A DNA stretch of 34,893 nucleotides, from assembly GCA_001464155.1 (NCBI GenBank), contig LNEN01000145.1:1-34893 (forward strand). Reading direction: 5' to 3'. Source of the stretch: Cytophagales bacterium Ga0077538. Lineage in GTDB: Bacteria > Bacteroidota > Bacteroidia > Cytophagales > Cyclobacteriaceae. The notes under the pieces are model-generated. The model was given only the letters and a program-made list of their open reading frames with translations. It did no database searches and was not told the origin of the DNA. Position numbers and translations under genes: made by a program. This document shows positions 33,645 through 34,893 of the stretch, in pieces (the first letter of the stretch is position 1; each line of letters starts with the position of its first letter).

Positions 33645-34893
33645 TTAGATTTTTATACTCTTCCACTTCCCTCTCCTGAAAATAAAAATGGCCACAATGG
33701 CTATTACTGACTCCGCAATGGAAATAGCCGCGTACACCCCCGTTGGACCAAAAGAAAAAGGAATGGCTAACAGATAGGCCAATGGAATTTGAAAGGTCCA
33801 GAAACCAAAGAAGTTTAAAATGGTTGGCGTGAGGGTATCTCCAGCCCCATTAAAAGCCTGGCTCATCACCATGCCATAGGCGTAAAAAATATAACCCAGG
33901 GAAACTATCTGAAGGCATTCGATCCCATTCGCCAATACATTCACATCGGTTGTGAAAAAGTTTAAAATAGGAGTTGCCAGCGTAAAAAAGAGGACGGTGA
34001 CGATGGCCAGAAAAATCATGTTAAAATAGGCGGTGCGCCAAACGGACTTTTCTGCTCTATCGGGTTGTTGTGCCCCCAGGTTTTGCCCTACTAAGGTGGC
34101 GGCTGCATTGGCCATGCCCCAAGCCGGTAAAATAGCAAACACAATTACGCGTATAGCAATCGTGTAGCCAGCTAACGCATCGCTACCAAAAGTGGAAACA
34201 ATGCGTACTAAAAAAATCCAGGAAGCAGAGGCGATCACAAACTGCGCGGTACCACCGGCAGAAACCTTTAACAGATTCCACACAATATTCCATTGCAGGA
34301 TTAAATTCTCTGCATGCAACCTGATGATGCCCTTTTTGCCTTTCAGCAAATGATACACCTGATACAACACACCTATACCTCTGCCAATGTTGGTAGCAAT
34401 GGCTGCTCCCTCCACGCCAAAAGCGGGCACAGGTCCCCAACCAAAAATGAAAAGAGGATCAAGTAGGATGTTTAAAAAATTAGCGAGCATTAAGGACCGC
34501 ATCGCAATAGAGGCATCGCCTGCTCCACGGAAAATAGCATTGATCAGGAAGAGTAACATAATGGTTACGTTTCCACTCAACATCCATTTGGTGTAACCGC
34601 TGCCTGTTGCAATTACTGCCTCGCTCGCGCCCATTAAGCGTAATAATTCGGTTGAATAGAAAAACCCAACGACACTAATAAGGATGGCAATGCTGATCCC
34701 CACGAAGAGCGCCTGCACTGCCGCTACTTCGGCCGCTTTAATATCCTTCTCACCCACTCTTCGTGCTACCATGGCAGTGGCACCCATACTCAAGCCAATG
34801 GCAATCGAGTAAATAATGGTAAGCATGGATTCCGTAAGCCCTATAGTGGCGATGGCATTGTTATCATTAAGCCGGCTAACAAAGAAAACATCG
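33645..34893 (-). CDS. MATE family efflux transporter (5' end beyond window)
   Basis: The frame stays open to the right edge. Codons before Met 34826 read VFFVSRLNDNNAIATIGLTE, a typical MATE helix-1/2 segment, so the true start lies outside the window. About 415 residues are visible out of a usual 440-460. They form roughly eleven membrane helices with MATE family features: SIAIGLSMGATAMVARRVGEKD, MLANFLNILLDPLFIFGWGPVPAFGVEGAAIAT near the middle, and the repeat AAATLVGQNLGAQQPDRAEKS in the second half. Members export drugs or other compounds using a Na+ or H+ gradient; the substrate is unknown. The Na+ gradient could be fed by the nqr complex, but this is only a coincidence of context. Confidence 0.93.
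   Translation of the reverse strand, partial: DVFFVSRLNDNNAIATIGLTESMLTIIYSIAIGLSMGATAMVARRVGEKDIKAAEVAAVQALFVGISIAILISVVGFFYSTELLRLMGASEAVIATGSGYTKWMLSGNVTIMLLFLINAIFRGAGDASIAMRSLMLANFLNILLDPLFIFGWGPVPAFGVEGAAIATNIGRGIGVLYQVYHLLKGKKGIIRLHAENLILQWNIVWNLLKVSAGGTAQFVIASASWIFLVRIVSTFGSDALAGYTIAIRVIVFAILPAWGMANAAATLVGQNLGAQQPDRAEKSVWRTAYFNMIFLAIVTVLFFTLATPILNFFTTDVNVLANGIECLQIVSLGYIFYAYGMVMSQAFNGAGDTLTPTILNFFGFWTFQIPLAYLLAIPFSFGPTGVYAAISIAESVIAIVAIFIFRRGKWKSIKI

Overview
The window reads as a chromosomal segment of a Bacteroidota bacterium, most like the order Cytophagales. The evidence is the gene content: a Na+-translocating NADH:quinone reductase operon, a DUF5916 outer-membrane protein, an OMP_b-brl_2 barrel, LytS/LytTR signalling, lipoproteins with acidic residues after the lipid cysteine, FtsX-type permeases without an ATPase, and at least one promoter fitting the Bacteroidota -7 consensus TAnnTTTG. 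I see no rRNA, tRNA, CRISPR array, insertion sequence or phage module. It looks like ordinary chromosome, unusually rich in short structured intergenic repeats.

Region 1 to 4390 holds a structured left-edge intergenic element, a secreted alpha/alpha-toroid (prenyltransferase/squalene-oxidase repeat) protein, an exported DODA-type dioxygenase, a DUF3606 protein and two hypothetical genes. Region 4391 to 10375 is the repeat hot spot. It carries an imperfect inverted repeat around a low-complexity tract, a three-hairpin junction element (family R1, copies at 4937-5021 and 6888-6958), an 84-bp tandem repeat, and palindromic repeats (R2, R3) at 9995-10382. Between them lie a broken SDHY-repeat gene and a three-gene signalling operon: a LytS-type histidine kinase, a second kinase-like protein without the phosphoacceptor His, and a LytTR response regulator, joined by ATGA overlaps.

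Region 10376 to 22353 holds a DUF5916 beta-barrel protein whose C-terminus is encoded by repeat DNA, an 812-aa FtsX-type permease, a small c-type cytochrome lipoprotein, a histidine phosphatase/NTF2-like pair, a TPR protein with a C-terminal membrane anchor, a thioredoxin-like lipoprotein, tRNA thiouridylase MnmA, and on the opposite strand a SpoIIAA-like protein and an FN3 lipoprotein. A third R1 copy (22402-22483, opposite orientation) follows.

Region 22515 to 28611 is all on the minus strand: a 42-codon lipoprotein coupled to cytidylate kinase, nqrA-B-C-D-E from a candidate promoter to a clear terminator with no nqrF, then a DUF502 membrane protein. Region 28612 to the right edge has a conserved-looking hypothetical gene, a charged coiled-coil protein, a 763-aa lipoprotein with a possible surface-export signal downstream of a small outer-membrane barrel, a gene-free stretch, and a MATE transporter cut by the window edge.

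I found no clear new defence or biosynthetic system. The most notable items are the active/pseudo-kinase pair, the R1 repeat family, the repeat-derived end of the DUF5916 protein, the nqr operon without nqrF, and the tiny lipoprotein coupled to cmk.
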